This document shows positions 27,101 to 36,213 of a DNA stretch of 64,000 nt, piece after piece. Under the pieces are notes generated by a model. The model saw nothing but the letters and a program-made list of their open reading frames with translations. It was not told where the DNA came from and did no database searches. Source of the stretch: an uncultured Bacteroidales bacterium (GTDB lineage: Bacteria > Bacteroidota > Bacteroidia > Bacteroidales > Muribaculaceae); the NCBI GenBank assembly GCA_900542185.1, contig UQMZ01000004.1, forward strand, positions 50,477 through 114,476, in the 5' to 3' direction. Every line of letters begins with the position of its first letter. Position 1 is the stretch's first letter. The position numbers were made by a program, and so were the translations under genes.

Positions 27101-28780
27101 GGCTGTGAAACGGTTCAGGGCGTCGGCATCGGTGAAGTCCTCGGTCCAGGGAGCCTTGATTGTGCCGAGCACTGTGGTGTTCGATTCCATTCCGGCGCCG
27201 GCTTCGCCTGCGAATGTGGCGTACACCGCATATTTTACGGTGGTTACTTTTTCAGGCCAAGCCACCGATTCGGTGAACTCAAGGTCGGGGATATCGGTGG
27301 CGATTGTGTCCGTAGCCGCGCCGTTTACATATTTCACCACCGTATATTTCATGTCGGCGGGAGTGACGGCGCCGTTATGCACGCCCTTGTCGACGGCATC
27401 CCAGGAAATCTTCATCGACGCGCCGTCGCGGTTGTACTCGGCCTTCACGTTGCCGGGTGCCACAGGCACGTCGGGACCTGCCCATACTCCTGCGGTAGCC
27501 TGCGACCAGAGGCCTGTGCCCTCGGAATTGCCGAGACGCACGCGCACATAGTACGAGCCGGCCTCCGGCAGCGTGATGTTGGCTTCGGTCTCCGCTCCCG
27601 GAGCGCACGAACCGGTGGCCAGCACCTTGCCTCCCGCACTGACCGAATAGCTCAGCTCACCGCTCAGCTCCTGTCCGTCCAGGGACTTGGCGGGGGCCGT
27701 AAACTTGACCTTGCCGTTCAGCGTCGTTCCGTCGAACGACACCTCGGTGCCTGTGGCCAGACCGGGAGCCGAACTCTTGACGGGATTGTGCAGCGACACC
27801 ATGGAACCCATCCTGGCATAGAACGGCATGGTGAACGCCTTGTACAGGGCGCAGCCGTCGTTGATGTCCACCACATACAGGGCTGCCTCGCCCTTTGCGC
27901 GGTTACTCCAGTAGATATAGAACAGGTTGTCGCGCGTGTCGAGGAATCCGGCATTGGAGTCATTGCCGGCCAGACCCAGGTCCTTCACCTTGGCAGTGAC
28001 GCCTGTATTCTTGTCCACTGTGGCCAGCGAGCCATCGGCGAGAACGGCATACATCTGTCCTGCCGATGTAAAGCCGCAGGCCTGCCAGGGCGAGTCGATT
28101 GTCGCGATGGCCTCCGAACGGCCCTGGTCCACGAACTTGTGGTCCATCTTTGCGAACTCATACGTCTTGCCCTCCTTGTCGTTGAAGCACCCGAACACGG
28201 CTCCCGTCTCGGGGTCGTAGGCCATGCAGGAGGCAATCATGCTGCTGTCCTCGTTGTCCTGGAACGCCAGATACTTCTGATCGGTCAGATTCAATGTACC
28301 CGACGCGTTTTTCTTGACGCTCCACGAACGTGTGTACCACGCATGATTGGCGTCATCGGCAACGTTCTTGTAGGTCCAGAGAATGCGAAGGTCGCCGTAA
28401 GCCATACCGCCGCGCACCCGCACGGTATTACTAGTGGACAGGAACCGTTTCAATCCGGCTTCCGCATCGAAAGTGTACTGTCCCGTCTGATTTGGATTGA
28501 ACGCCGTGTTGTCGCTTTCGAGCAGCGTGCACATAAGCGAGTCGGGCAGTGCTTTGGTCCATTCTCCGGCCTGCGGAGCCTCGTGAGCCACAACCTTGTT
28601 CTTGTTGCGCATCGGAGAATAATAACCGTGCTGCACCACTCCCTTGCCGGACTGGATGCCCCGCATTGCAGGCGCCACGGGTGATGTCTCCCAGTATCTG
28701 GCCATGACGGTGGCGCCGCCGGCCAGAAGCAACAGAGACATTGCCGATATGGCAATTCGTGCTGTAGTTGTTTTCTTCAT
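24110..28780 (-). CDS. Large secreted multidomain protein: FN3 repeats, MAM/choice-of-anchor-J-like modules, T9SS-type C-terminus
   Basis: The 1556-residue product has a signal peptide (1-27). The N-terminal region (about 100-330) resembles a beta-propeller (repeated YAVLADGSLATVDKNTG-type blades). From about 340 on, fibronectin type III-like modules alternate with choice-of-anchor-J/MAM-like jelly rolls (WTEDFTDADALNRF near 560, and DDWLISPLLNGTAQTVSFWA near 1330). The C-terminus (SVTAGVYLVSVNGTTVKVMVK) resembles a T9SS sorting domain. No catalytic motif or protease triad is visible. It is likely a surface adhesin or scaffold; function is unknown. The -7 box is at 28827-28834. Confidence 0.8.
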   Translation of the reverse strand: MKKTTTARIAISAMSLLLLAGGATVMARYWETSPVAPAMRGIQSGKGVVQHGYYSPMRNKNKVVAHEAPQAGEWTKALPDSLMCTLLESDNTAFNPNQTGQYTFDAEAGLKRFLSTSNTVRVRGGMAYGDLRILWTYKNVADDANHAWYTRSWSVKKNASGTLNLTDQKYLAFQDNEDSSMIASCMAYDPETGAVFGCFNDKEGKTYEFAKMDHKFVDQGRSEAIATIDSPWQACGFTSAGQMYAVLADGSLATVDKNTGVTAKVKDLGLAGNDSNAGFLDTRDNLFYIYWSNRAKGEAALYVVDINDGCALYKAFTMPFYARMGSMVSLHNPVKSSAPGLATGTEVSFDGTTLNGKVKFTAPAKSLDGQELSGELSYSVSAGGKVLATGSCAPGAETEANITLPEAGSYYVRVRLGNSEGTGLWSQATAGVWAGPDVPVAPGNVKAEYNRDGASMKISWDAVDKGVHNGAVTPADMKYTVVKYVNGAATDTIATDIPDLEFTESVAWPEKVTTVKYAVYATFAGEAGAGMESNTTVLGTIKAPWTEDFTDADALNRFTAYNDGKTASGSGNNTQNVWFRYEDTKTGNGAAQVYTTSKKNHYLVTAPIYMEPGKSYIFHAEASGFASSTEEKVEVLMGRGNAIEDLTTTLVPETSVKAIASKPVVLAKEITVDEAGEYYIAFHATSALYKRYLQIDNIEIEAPYSTYGPGTVTDLSFDGFRYDGSTDVTVSFKAPTVDMQGQKLTAMSKIEVERDGQVVKTFRSPTFGETYTFEDKCPERGTYNYKVTAYNSYGAGKYVSGSAVTGVDFGAKVTDLVISEPETGVINLKWTPATTDVQGREIDPSLIKYTVILNGQYYVGDEFHPSTTTELTFKAVNDGYQANCYCTVYSVTDAGYNTVGSYRFDPASYSQSVTIPVGAPYSMPIFENGQLSVNWGYETSGGQWWGSWYPEWSVVDPANSQRLGIETPDGDGYLFAWPVAFDPNFGTERSVFEGAKTSFYTGKVNVDDSDLSAFSFRFYVQPEEEGKTRDEYIFYPILHDPYEGDVALSSPISTNDFSTPGWHIITVSLDKYRGQTVQPGLHVEFAGMYKQNDKYFLIDDIQIRQFADHDMMALTMEAPMLEPGEENILNANFRNIGYENADAFVVELYRNNEKVAESDPVSVKAGENGTASFKQTPGLFWDRTQDYHFNIVYGKDQLNFNNKSEAVEVEVLESRLPAVRDLAGVQEEKDVVLTWSAPDVTAAMTDDCEKYVPFSINRAGRWSFIDGDGLTTYPIVGDQFPGLGEPSAFIVWENINEERNFTHSGSKCFAAFPVDAQSDDDVNDDWLISPLLNGTAQTVSFWAFGNFGSSLWGSHVIEVLYSTTGKEKDDFVRVGEPITLADTYTQYSFDVPEGAQYFAIRYVQAAVSAIFIDDITFAQVGNGAEIEGYDVYCDGKKLNETMLTSTGFRHVAPAEGTHTYHVVALYKEGTSDLSNKSTVQVKEISGLSDVLTGGARVYTTSDAIHIDNAEDKVSVATPNGVVIYSNATPAVNETVSVTAGVYLVSVNGTTVKVMVK

Positions 28781-28826
28781 ATAAAAAGTTATTAATGTTA
28801 CTTAATTTCGCTATTGCTATGTCGAT

Positions 28827-28834
28827 CAAATATA
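28827..28834 (-). promoter_or_regulatory. -7 box of the large secreted protein gene
   Basis: The minus strand reads TATATTTG (TAnnTTTG), 47 nt upstream of the ATG at 28780. The remaining A/T-rich gap to 29057 shows no other gene. Confidence 0.5.
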
Positions 28835-29057
28835 AATCAATTACAAATAAAAGTAAAAAAATCATAGAACCTGCATATATTTTCTTTAACATTTTTTACT
28901 GCATCATGTTTTTTTGACCTAAATCCAATAATTTATCCAAATCCGGTGGTGCGCCTTATACTTAATGCGGCTAAATACGTTAAAATAATGAAGCATATCG
29001 TGTGCGCCTTCGACATTGTTCCTCGATAATACCATCTATTAAATAGATTTTTTAGTT

Positions 29058-29687
29058 ATGTTCAGCGAGTCCCGTACCCCCAGAACCCTGCGCCAGATTC
29101 TGTCCCAATATTGCACCCCTTACGACGCACTTGTTGAAGATTTTACCAAATGCGCCAGATTGATCAGTGTGAAGAAGGGGCAGCCCATTGTGCGGCAGGG
29201 TGAGATAAGCAATCATTTTGTCTTTAACCGTGTGGGATTGTTCCGCGTTAGCCACATCAACGGCAATACGGAAGACACGGTGCTGTTCGGCTCGTCGGGC
29301 GATGTCTTCACATCGCTGCACTCATACTATGCCGGCGAACCGGCAATCTTCACCCTGTCTGCCGTCGAGGACTCCGAGGCATGGCTCATAAGCTACGACG
29401 ACATGCGTATGCTGGAAGAAAAGCATCCGATACTGACCAAATGGATGAACCGGCTGTTGACCGAACAGCTGTACGGGTTTGAAAAGCGCTATCTCTTTTT
29501 CACCAACAAATCGGCCGAAGACCGCTTCCTGAACTTCATGAGCATACACAGCGAGTCATTGCGCCGCACACCCGTAAAATACATATCCCGCATCGTACCT
29601 CTCAAATACATAGCCCAGTACCTGAACATCAACCAATCCACCCTCTCTCGCATCCGCAAGCGCATTCTCGCCCGCAAGGACCAATGA
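29058..29687 (+). CDS. Crp/Fnr-family transcription regulator
   Basis: The 209-residue protein has an N-terminal cyclic-nucleotide-binding-like beta barrel (about 25-120; VKKGQPIVRQGEISNHFVF) and a C-terminal helix-turn-helix (about 150-207; PLKYIAQYLNINQSTLSRIRK). The Fnr cysteine cluster is absent, so it does not look like an oxygen-sensing FeS regulator. The effector and targets are unknown. Confidence 0.85.
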   Translation: MFSESRTPRTLRQILSQYCTPYDALVEDFTKCARLISVKKGQPIVRQGEISNHFVFNRVGLFRVSHINGNTEDTVLFGSSGDVFTSLHSYYAGEPAIFTLSAVEDSEAWLISYDDMRMLEEKHPILTKWMNRLLTEQLYGFEKRYLFFTNKSAEDRFLNFMSIHSESLRRTPVKYISRIVPLKYIAQYLNINQSTLSRIRKRILARKDQ

Positions 29688-29718
29688 CGCCGACCTTGGC
29701 GCTGTCATTTATTTTTCC

Positions 29719-29726
29719 TAATTTTG
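29719..29726 (+). promoter_or_regulatory. -7 box of the glycosyltransferase gene
   Basis: TAATTTTG (TAnnTTTG) lies 45 nt upstream of the ATG at 29772. This makes the glycosyltransferase its own transcription unit. Confidence 0.6.
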
Positions 29727-29771
29727 CAGTCGTTTGCGGGGATAATGGATACGATAGAACAGACATAGCAG

Positions 29772-31411
29772 ATGAAAGGCATTAAGGTCTCGGGGCCGTG
29801 GGAGGTTGTGTTGGTGGTGGCGGTGTGTATATGCGCCTTCTTCATCAACAATCAGGTCATCACGCCCGATATAATGGAATCGCGCAACATCATCGCGGCG
29901 CGCGAGATGGTGTACGACGGCCACTGGATCACACCCACCATGAACGGCGACCTGCGCCTGGAGAAACCTCCGTTGCCTACGTGGCTCACGGCCGTGGCCG
30001 AGATTGCCTCGCCCGACAACGTCGCGCTGCAACGCGCCATGGCCGGTCTGGCCGCCCTGATGTTAGTGTTCTATTTCTGGCGATTCGCCCGCAAGGTGCT
30101 GGACATCGACCCGCTGGCGCCGACCCTGCTGTTGGTCACATGCTATAACGTAATACTGATGGGGCGCACCGCCTCGTGGGACATATACTGCCACGCCTTC
30201 ATGATGGGCGGCATCTATCATCTGGCGCGGGGTCTCAGCGGCAAGTCGCGTCAGTGGGGCAACTTCCTTGCCTCGGGAGTATTCATGGCCTCTCCATCAT
30301 GAGCAAAGGCCCTGTGTCGCTCTACGCGCTGTTCCTCCCCTTCCTGCTGAGCTACCCCTTCTTCTATCGCCATCCCATGCGCGGCAAGACATGGCCCCTG
30401 GTTACCATGATACTGCTGGCGCTGATAATCGGCACATGGTGGTTCATCTACATCCATATCACGCAGGCCGAGGCGCTTGAGGCAGTGGCCCTGAAGGAAT
30501 CCTCGTCGTGGATCAACCACAACGTGCGTCCGTGGTGGTACTACTGGCAGTTCTTCCTTGAGAGCGGCGCCTGGTCGCTGCTGCTGCTCACGGCCATGTT
30601 CCTGCCGCTGTTCAATCCTCAGCGCCGCAAATCGCGCCGCTGGCTCTTCCCTATGTGCTGGATGTTGGCATCGTTGGTGCTCCTCTCCCTGCTTCCTGAA
30701 AAGAAGACCCGCTATCTGCTGCCTTTACTCATACCCGCCTGCTACGTGATGGGCGTGATGATACTGTGGTGGAAGCAGGCTTTCGCCCACGCAAAGACAG
30801 CCGCTAAGTCCGACCGTGTAATGTTCCGCATCAACACCTACCTGATGGCCGCGGTGGTGGCCGTAGTGCCCGCGGCGGCATGGCTGTTCCTGCTGCAGCC
30901 CGGATACATCTCGATGACGGTGTGGGTTCTGTTCTCGATTATCACGGTAGCCATAGCCGTGTATTTAGCCATGGCCGCCATCAAGCTGCGCCCCATGCAC
31001 CTGCTGTACGGCGTCACGGCTCTGTTCGCCGCCGCCGAATGCTTCGCGCTGCCTGTGTTGGGCAACGTCATCAACAATCCCGACATGAAAAGCATCCGCG
31101 CCACGCGTACTGTCAAGGCTTTGGACGGCATTCCCTTCTATCACGTCGACACCGTGCCGCTGCGCATCGAGCTGGTGTATGCCGCTCACCGCAACATCCG
31201 GCCCGTGTCGCCCGATTCGCTACGCGCCAAGCTCCCCTGTGCCCTGCTGACTCACCGTCCCATTTCCGAGGCCTTACCTCAAAGCAAGCTACAAGGCATC
31301 GAGGCCATCCAGATAGACCGTTACGACGACAACCGCCGTCCCAAGACCAACAAACGTTACGGCACCCACTTCATCTACTACGTCACGCTGCTCCGCGACT
31401 CCGTTCAATGA
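29772..31411 (+). pseudogene. ArnT/PMT-family glycosyltransferase interrupted by a 1-nt frameshift
   Basis: Two overlapping frames together encode one integral-membrane glycosyltransferase of the ArnT/PMT (GT39/GT83) type. The first part (29772-30302) carries the luminal loop motif GDLRLEKPPLPTWLTA, with the catalytic acidic region just before it, and stops at TGA 30300-30302. The second part continues in the next frame from about 30288 with LSIMSKGPVSLYALFLPF and runs through further TM helices to 31411. Inserting one G in the GG at 30287-30288 (reading ATGGGCCTC) restores a single frame of about 546 codons. Such enzymes transfer a sugar or aminoarabinose from an undecaprenyl carrier to lipid A or proteins. 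It could be a true inactivation, a phase-variable site or a sequencing error. Confidence 0.85.
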
Positions 31412-31419
31412 ACAAAAGT

Positions 31420-31449
31420 GTGGGCCACGGCTGCACAGCCATGGCCCAC
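31420..31449. terminator. Hairpin between convergent glycosyltransferase and PUL 2 operon
   Basis: GTGGGCCACGGCT (31420-31432) pairs with AGCCATGGCCCAC (31437-31449), 12 of 13 bp with a GCAC loop. A second weaker stem, GGGAGTCC/GGACTCCC, spans 31488-31523. No long T-run follows either. Confidence 0.5.
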
Positions 31450-31575
31450 GTAGCATAGTAACAGGATATTAGTTTCAGAGTATGTCCGGGAGTCCTTACG
31501 ATAGCCTTGACGATTGGACTCCCAATCTAAACCTAACTATAATTAAGATTATTGAACAACTTTAACGACATACTC

Positions 31576-33042
31576 TCACTGACCTTTCAGAAAACCATCA
31601 ATAAACTTTGGATATAATTCCTTAAATGAGTTTCTGTCAATCAAATGTCCCCAGTAGAAGATGCTTATATTGGCGTTGCCGCGAGCATACGTGGAGATAA
31701 ATTCAGAATACTTGGCCCTTTCTTCTTCCTTGATACGCTCATAAGCCCCGCATTCTCCTATCACGACAGGTATTCCCTGCTTGTTGGAATATTCAATAAG
31801 CAGATCCAACTCGCTTTTCAGCATTTTCTCAAACTCCTTGGTCCACAACGGCAGTTCCTCTTCCGGGGTGTCGTCGCTAATGGAGCTGTCAAGATTGGAG
31901 AACGCTGCCGGAGTGTAATTATGCACCTCCACCATGATATGACCGGGAATCTTATCCTGAGGTATGACAAGATTTGCAAGTCGAGTTGAGCTTCCGCCAC
32001 CACTGTATGTGTTAACGATAAGGTTGCGGTGCAGGTTATTGCCGCCGGTGGCTCTGACAGCATCCACAAATGTCTGTGCAAGTATGTTGACAGCATCATA
32101 TCCACCTTCTGCAGGTTCCGTCCAAGACCCATTCTGATCCAGCAGCTCGTTGTATCCTTCGAAGATGAGGTGATGGTCATACTTATTGAACCGGGTGGCA
32201 ATCTGAGTCCACAGTGTAGCGAACTTGGCGCGTATGGGCTCGATGTTGGCCTTATCCGCTATGAGCCAGCCACCCTCGTGGTGTGTGTTGAGGATGCAGT
32301 AAAGTCCTGCCTTCAATGCATAGTTCACCACCTCCTCCACACGATTCATCCACGGTTCCTTGACCATATTGTTTTCATTCAGGTGTCCTCCCCAGCTCAC
32401 AGGAATACGCACAGCCTTGAAACCAGATGCCGCTACGGCATCGAACCATTCCTGCTTGGCCTGAGGCATACCCCAGCATGTCTCCCATGCTGACACATCG
32501 TCAGGATCAAACCAGTCGCCCACTGCATCGAGTGTATTGAACAGGTTTACGCCCACACCCATATTCATATTGGCGCTCTGAGCGCTTTCCCAACCGGATT
32601 CATCGGATGCTTCAGGCTTCTTCTGTGTCACACTGATGGTCTTGACCTGATCCATGGCCTTGAATGTTACCGTACAGGTCCTTGTTGCATTGTCGCCCAG
32701 AGGCTCCACCGAAAGCTTGATATAACGGGGCTCGTTCTTGGCAGTTGAATCCGACGGAACGGTCGGGTCGCCGGAGCGATTGGACAGAGTAAGCCACTCC
32801 GATCCTTCCGAGACCTTGACCTCCCACGGTGCATTCGTTTCCAATGTCAGCACAGCGCTGCTGGCATACGTGCCGAATTCAAGTGCATTCACATCGGCAC
32901 CATCCTTTGTGACCGAAATACTGACGGGACCCTCTATGGATATCTTGTCGCCGTCGTCGGTACAGGATGAGAATCCCGCCAAAGCACCTACAAGCCCTGT
33001 CCATATCAGGAATCTGTTCATTAAATTATTATGTCTGTTCAT
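31576..33042 (-). CDS. GH5 endo-beta-glucanase lipoprotein with BACON domain
   Basis: This 488-residue lipoprotein (lipobox FSSC, Cys27) has a BACON domain at about 45-142 and a GH5 catalytic domain at about 158-486. Glu299 in GYNEL is the expected acid/base and Glu430 in VIGECGA the nucleophile; HNYTP and the end motif FYWGH also fit. The order lipid anchor, BACON, GH5 is that of BoGH5A, the surface xyloglucanase of Bacteroides ovatus (GH5 subfamily 4). The enzyme would cut the glucan backbone at the cell surface before import. It is the last gene of the PUL 2 operon, 5 nt after the glycan-binding protein. A second Met lies at residue 8. Confidence 0.9.
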   Translation of the reverse strand: MNRHNNLMNRFLIWTGLVGALAGFSSCTDDGDKISIEGPVSISVTKDGADVNALEFGTYASSAVLTLETNAPWEVKVSEGSEWLTLSNRSGDPTVPSDSTAKNEPRYIKLSVEPLGDNATRTCTVTFKAMDQVKTISVTQKKPEASDESGWESAQSANMNMGVGVNLFNTLDAVGDWFDPDDVSAWETCWGMPQAKQEWFDAVAASGFKAVRIPVSWGGHLNENNMVKEPWMNRVEEVVNYALKAGLYCILNTHHEGGWLIADKANIEPIRAKFATLWTQIATRFNKYDHHLIFEGYNELLDQNGSWTEPAEGGYDAVNILAQTFVDAVRATGGNNLHRNLIVNTYSGGGSSTRLANLVIPQDKIPGHIMVEVHNYTPAAFSNLDSSISDDTPEEELPLWTKEFEKMLKSELDLLIEYSNKQGIPVVIGECGAYERIKEEERAKYSEFISTYARGNANISIFYWGHLIDRNSFKELYPKFIDGFLKGQ

Positions 33043-33047
33043 GTTTC

Positions 33048-34523
33048 TTACTGTTGTTGATTGCTCTTGATATAGAATCGGAAGTTATCGTATCCGTTAT
33101 GCATCTTCTCGCCCGACGATGTGTCGTGATAGATCTTGAAGTTGTCGGAATCAAGCACATCCGTGGCTATGAGGTCACCCCAAGTCGCGAACGAGGGGCC
33201 GAACTGAGTCATCGGAATTACTACTGACATCCACTGTCCCGGCATCACCTTGCCTTGAACATGATCGGCCACCTGTGCGCCTACAGTGACACCACACAAT
33301 GTTATGTTGGTCGTCAATTCCACGTCTTCCTGCAGGTATACCTCGTAACGCAGCTCGACATTTGAAAGAGGTGTTGCAGGATCAATGGCCTCGGGGAACG
33401 ACTTGGCATGGACATTCTCATTGTTCCACCAGCCGGTGTTGGGGCCCTCGAAGTATAGGAACTTGCCTGATGACACTGTAATGGGACAGCTGTCGGGAAT
33501 ACCGTCACCCCATGTTGCATTGGTGCCCCACTGCCACCACATCGAAGTACCGTTGCCGTCGAAGTCCTCGTATATCCAATCGTAACGGTAGAAGGGAAGC
33601 GTAGCCTTACCGCCAAGAGTGGTGACAGACATCATGCCGTTGGCGTCTTTTGTCGGCAACTGTGCCGGCATCGTGAATGTAAGGCTTGTCATAGACTCGT
33701 TACCGATTACTTCATCAATGTCGATGTCTATCTCTCCGCCAAGATTCAGGGCTGTAAGATTGGTGAGGTATTTGCCCACTACGGTCACTTGCTGCCCTGG
33801 AATAGGCATATCCGGGAATACATCGTAGACTTCGGGTTCCATAGGAGAGCGGGAGAATCCGCAGTAAGCGTTGCCGGCATAGCATTCCACCATAAAGATG
33901 CCATAATCGGGAATAGGATTCGATGGCATGCGGAGCCTTATCTCCGTACGATCGGCATTAAGGGTATAATCCGTCACCTCGTACAGAGGTACCGTATCAA
34001 GATCCGCTACATAAATGTGTTCTATTTCATGGAGCAATTCGCCTACCAGAGTCACCTCCTGACCGGGAACCATTTCAGGAATACCCTGGGAATTGAGGGG
34101 AAGGTCGGCCTTATACAGTTCCAGACTCGGGGTTCCGGCTATCACATGGAAGGCATAGGCAGCAGATCCATGCGTGGTCTCGACTCTTATTTCCAGAGGC
34201 AGACTGTCGTCCATACCGCGGACTATCAGGTCGGACGGAATGGTCAGAATAATGTGGGTCGACGTGTTATAGTTGGTATTGAAGTATACGTCCTGATCGT
34301 TGATATAGACATGGACGGCATTCTCCAGATTCACACCTTCGATCAGAATCATCTGGCCGACGGAAGCATCGGTGAAGGTAGAATCGGCAAGTTCCGGATC
34401 GGTGGTCCGCACACAGTCTATCCTTGGCTGGCCCCCGCCATCGTTGTCATCCTTGCACGACGGCAACGACAGCATTGTCATCCCGGCTACCAGTATGCCA
34501 AACAATATAAATATTCTTTTCAT
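33048..34523 (-). CDS. Surface glycan-binding lipoprotein with IPT/TIG-like domains (SGBP)
   Basis: The 491-residue lipoprotein has a lipobox LPSC (Cys23), then about three IPT/TIG-like immunoglobulin modules (about 35-320, each with a GQxVTxxG-type element: GQMILIEGVNL, GQEVTLVGELL, GQQVTVVGKYL). The C-terminal region (about 325-485; YEDFDGNGTSMWWQWG, GWWNNENVHAK) is rich in aromatic residues and resembles the glycan-binding domain of SGBP-B in xyloglucan loci. It probably presents long glycan chains to the GH5 enzyme and to SusCD. It lies between SusD and the GH5 gene. Confidence 0.85.
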   Translation of the reverse strand: MKRIFILFGILVAGMTMLSLPSCKDDNDGGGQPRIDCVRTTDPELADSTFTDASVGQMILIEGVNLENAVHVYINDQDVYFNTNYNTSTHIILTIPSDLIVRGMDDSLPLEIRVETTHGSAAYAFHVIAGTPSLELYKADLPLNSQGIPEMVPGQEVTLVGELLHEIEHIYVADLDTVPLYEVTDYTLNADRTEIRLRMPSNPIPDYGIFMVECYAGNAYCGFSRSPMEPEVYDVFPDMPIPGQQVTVVGKYLTNLTALNLGGEIDIDIDEVIGNESMTSLTFTMPAQLPTKDANGMMSVTTLGGKATLPFYRYDWIYEDFDGNGTSMWWQWGTNATWGDGIPDSCPITVSSGKFLYFEGPNTGWWNNENVHAKSFPEAIDPATPLSNVELRYEVYLQEDVELTTNITLCGVTVGAQVADHVQGKVMPGQWMSVVIPMTQFGPSFATWGDLIATDVLDSDNFKIYHDTSSGEKMHNGYDNFRFYIKSNQQQ

Positions 34524-34534
34524 GATTCTATTCT

Positions 34535-36202
34535 TTAGTCATTAAATTTGTAATGTTCCGGTTCGGCCTTGAGCAAAGGATTCTGGATAACATCCGATTC
34601 AGGATATGGCACGAAAATGTTATCGGCAGTCACATTGGCCTTGACCGACGGTTCGGAAATCGGGCCGAACGGAGTATCGGTATATACCTTCCAGTCCTCG
34701 TTGTTGGATTTGAACGTTATCTCCTGATTCTCGCCTATCTCGATCTCATCCCAGGTATATCCGCGATACTGGTTGTTGAAATATTCCAGCATCTTTGCAG
34801 GTTTCCATTTGTACAGGTCGATCAGGTAATACCAGTTCTGATATTCCATGGAGAATTCCACACGATTCTCACGGATCAGGTCATCGAGCGTGACTGTGGC
34901 CGCCTCATCGATGCCGGCACGGCGGCGCAAGGCGTTGAAGTAGCGGATATCGTCGCCCGAGATGAACTCTTTGTTGCCCAGACATGCCTCCGTATAAGTC
35001 AGATACACGTTGGCCAGACGGATTATGTAGGTATTAAGAGGAGAATTCATGGCCGATACAAAACCATCGTTATCATCGTCAGGGCCGCCGGGCACCCCCT
35101 TCTTGATTATGGAAGATGTACCGGTATAGGTATAACCGCCTTCTTCCTTGCATATATAGTCGTAGTGGACGCCCGGAGTGACGAATGTGGCGTCGCGCCG
35201 GATTTTCTCCCATTTATATTCACCGTTCTGGCCCTTGTATCGATACTGCATCAGCATCTCGGCGCCAGGGCCGTATGCACTCCATGAGGCCACTCCGCCC
35301 ATCATCTTGGAGTCGCCGCACAGATCGGAATTCAGGGTATTGCATACATACCATTGACACTCGCTCGAAGCATACCACTGAAGCTGCAACAGCGACTCTA
35401 CATTGTTGTTGTGACGATACTTGAAGAGATCGTGATAATCCTCCATCAGTGAGGCTCCGCTGTTGTTGATTACATCCAGACACAGCTGCTTGCTCTTGTC
35501 CAGATCTTCCTGATTGCGTTCCGTTCTGTTCCACCCCGAACGGCTCAGGTAAACCTTGGCCAGCATGGCCTTGGCACTCCAGCAAGTAGCGCGTCCCGGA
35601 GCAAACGAAGTGTCAGGAAGATGTTCTGCGGCAAATTCCAGGTCGCGGATTATGAACTGGAATACATCCTCCTCGTAATTACGCGGACGTACTGGATTGT
35701 CCACCACCTCCTGATTGTGCTCGAATAAGATCACCGGTCCCCAGATATGTACGGCATAGTAATATGCACAAGCTCTCATAAGCCGCGCTTCGGCTATTGC
35801 CGTCTGTCTGGTCTTCTCGGTCACTTCCGACGAGCATTTGGTACTCACATTGTCTATTGTGGCGTTGGCCATGGTCACGACAGAGAAGAGACCTTGCCAT
35901 GCCTGACCCAGCTCAGTGTTCAAGGCGTCTACGGTAAACAGCACGAACTGCGGGAAGTTATAGGGCGAGTACACGTCGTTGGCCCGTAAGCTGCCCAGCA
36001 ACAGGATCGAACGTGAGTTATAATCGAACCAAGCCCTGTTATAGAGCGGGCCGGTCGACGCGACTACAGCCTCGTCGTTCGCATAGAAATTGTCCTCGAC
36101 ATATCCGTTGTCGGGCACCTTGTTCAGGAAGTTGTCTCCGCAGGAGGCCAATCCTACTGCCGCGAGTATTCCTATGATATATTTCAGATGTTTCAGATTC
36201 AT
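34535..36202 (-). CDS. SusD/RagB-family glycan-binding lipoprotein (PUL 2)
   Basis: This 555-residue surface lipoprotein has the lipobox LASC (Cys21) followed by GDNFLNKVPDNGYVEDNF. SusD blocks include ARLMRACAYYYAVHIWG, NVYLTYTEACLG and FNALRRRAGIDEAATV. It pairs with the SusC gene that ends 11 nt upstream. The low similarity to the PUL 1 SusD shows these loci are not recent duplicates. Confidence 0.95.
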   Translation of the reverse strand: MNLKHLKYIIGILAAVGLASCGDNFLNKVPDNGYVEDNFYANDEAVVASTGPLYNRAWFDYNSRSILLLGSLRANDVYSPYNFPQFVLFTVDALNTELGQAWQGLFSVVTMANATIDNVSTKCSSEVTEKTRQTAIAEARLMRACAYYYAVHIWGPVILFEHNQEVVDNPVRPRNYEEDVFQFIIRDLEFAAEHLPDTSFAPGRATCWSAKAMLAKVYLSRSGWNRTERNQEDLDKSKQLCLDVINNSGASLMEDYHDLFKYRHNNNVESLLQLQWYASSECQWYVCNTLNSDLCGDSKMMGGVASWSAYGPGAEMLMQYRYKGQNGEYKWEKIRRDATFVTPGVHYDYICKEEGGYTYTGTSSIIKKGVPGGPDDDNDGFVSAMNSPLNTYIIRLANVYLTYTEACLGNKEFISGDDIRYFNALRRRAGIDEAATVTLDDLIRENRVEFSMEYQNWYYLIDLYKWKPAKMLEYFNNQYRGYTWDEIEIGENQEITFKSNNEDWKVYTDTPFGPISEPSVKANVTADNIFVPYPESDVIQNPLLKAEPEHYKFND

Positions 36203-36213
36203 CGTGATAGTGA

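Noticed and set aside
26924..28684. Long open frame (586 codons) on the plus strand
   Set aside because: It is antisense to the 1556-residue secreted protein, has no signal or family motif, and results from the high GC of the real gene.
30176..30287. Apparent N-terminus (MGHILPRLHDG) of the second glycosyltransferase frame
   Set aside because: It is out of frame with the conserved first half; similarity to the family begins only after the frameshift near 30288.
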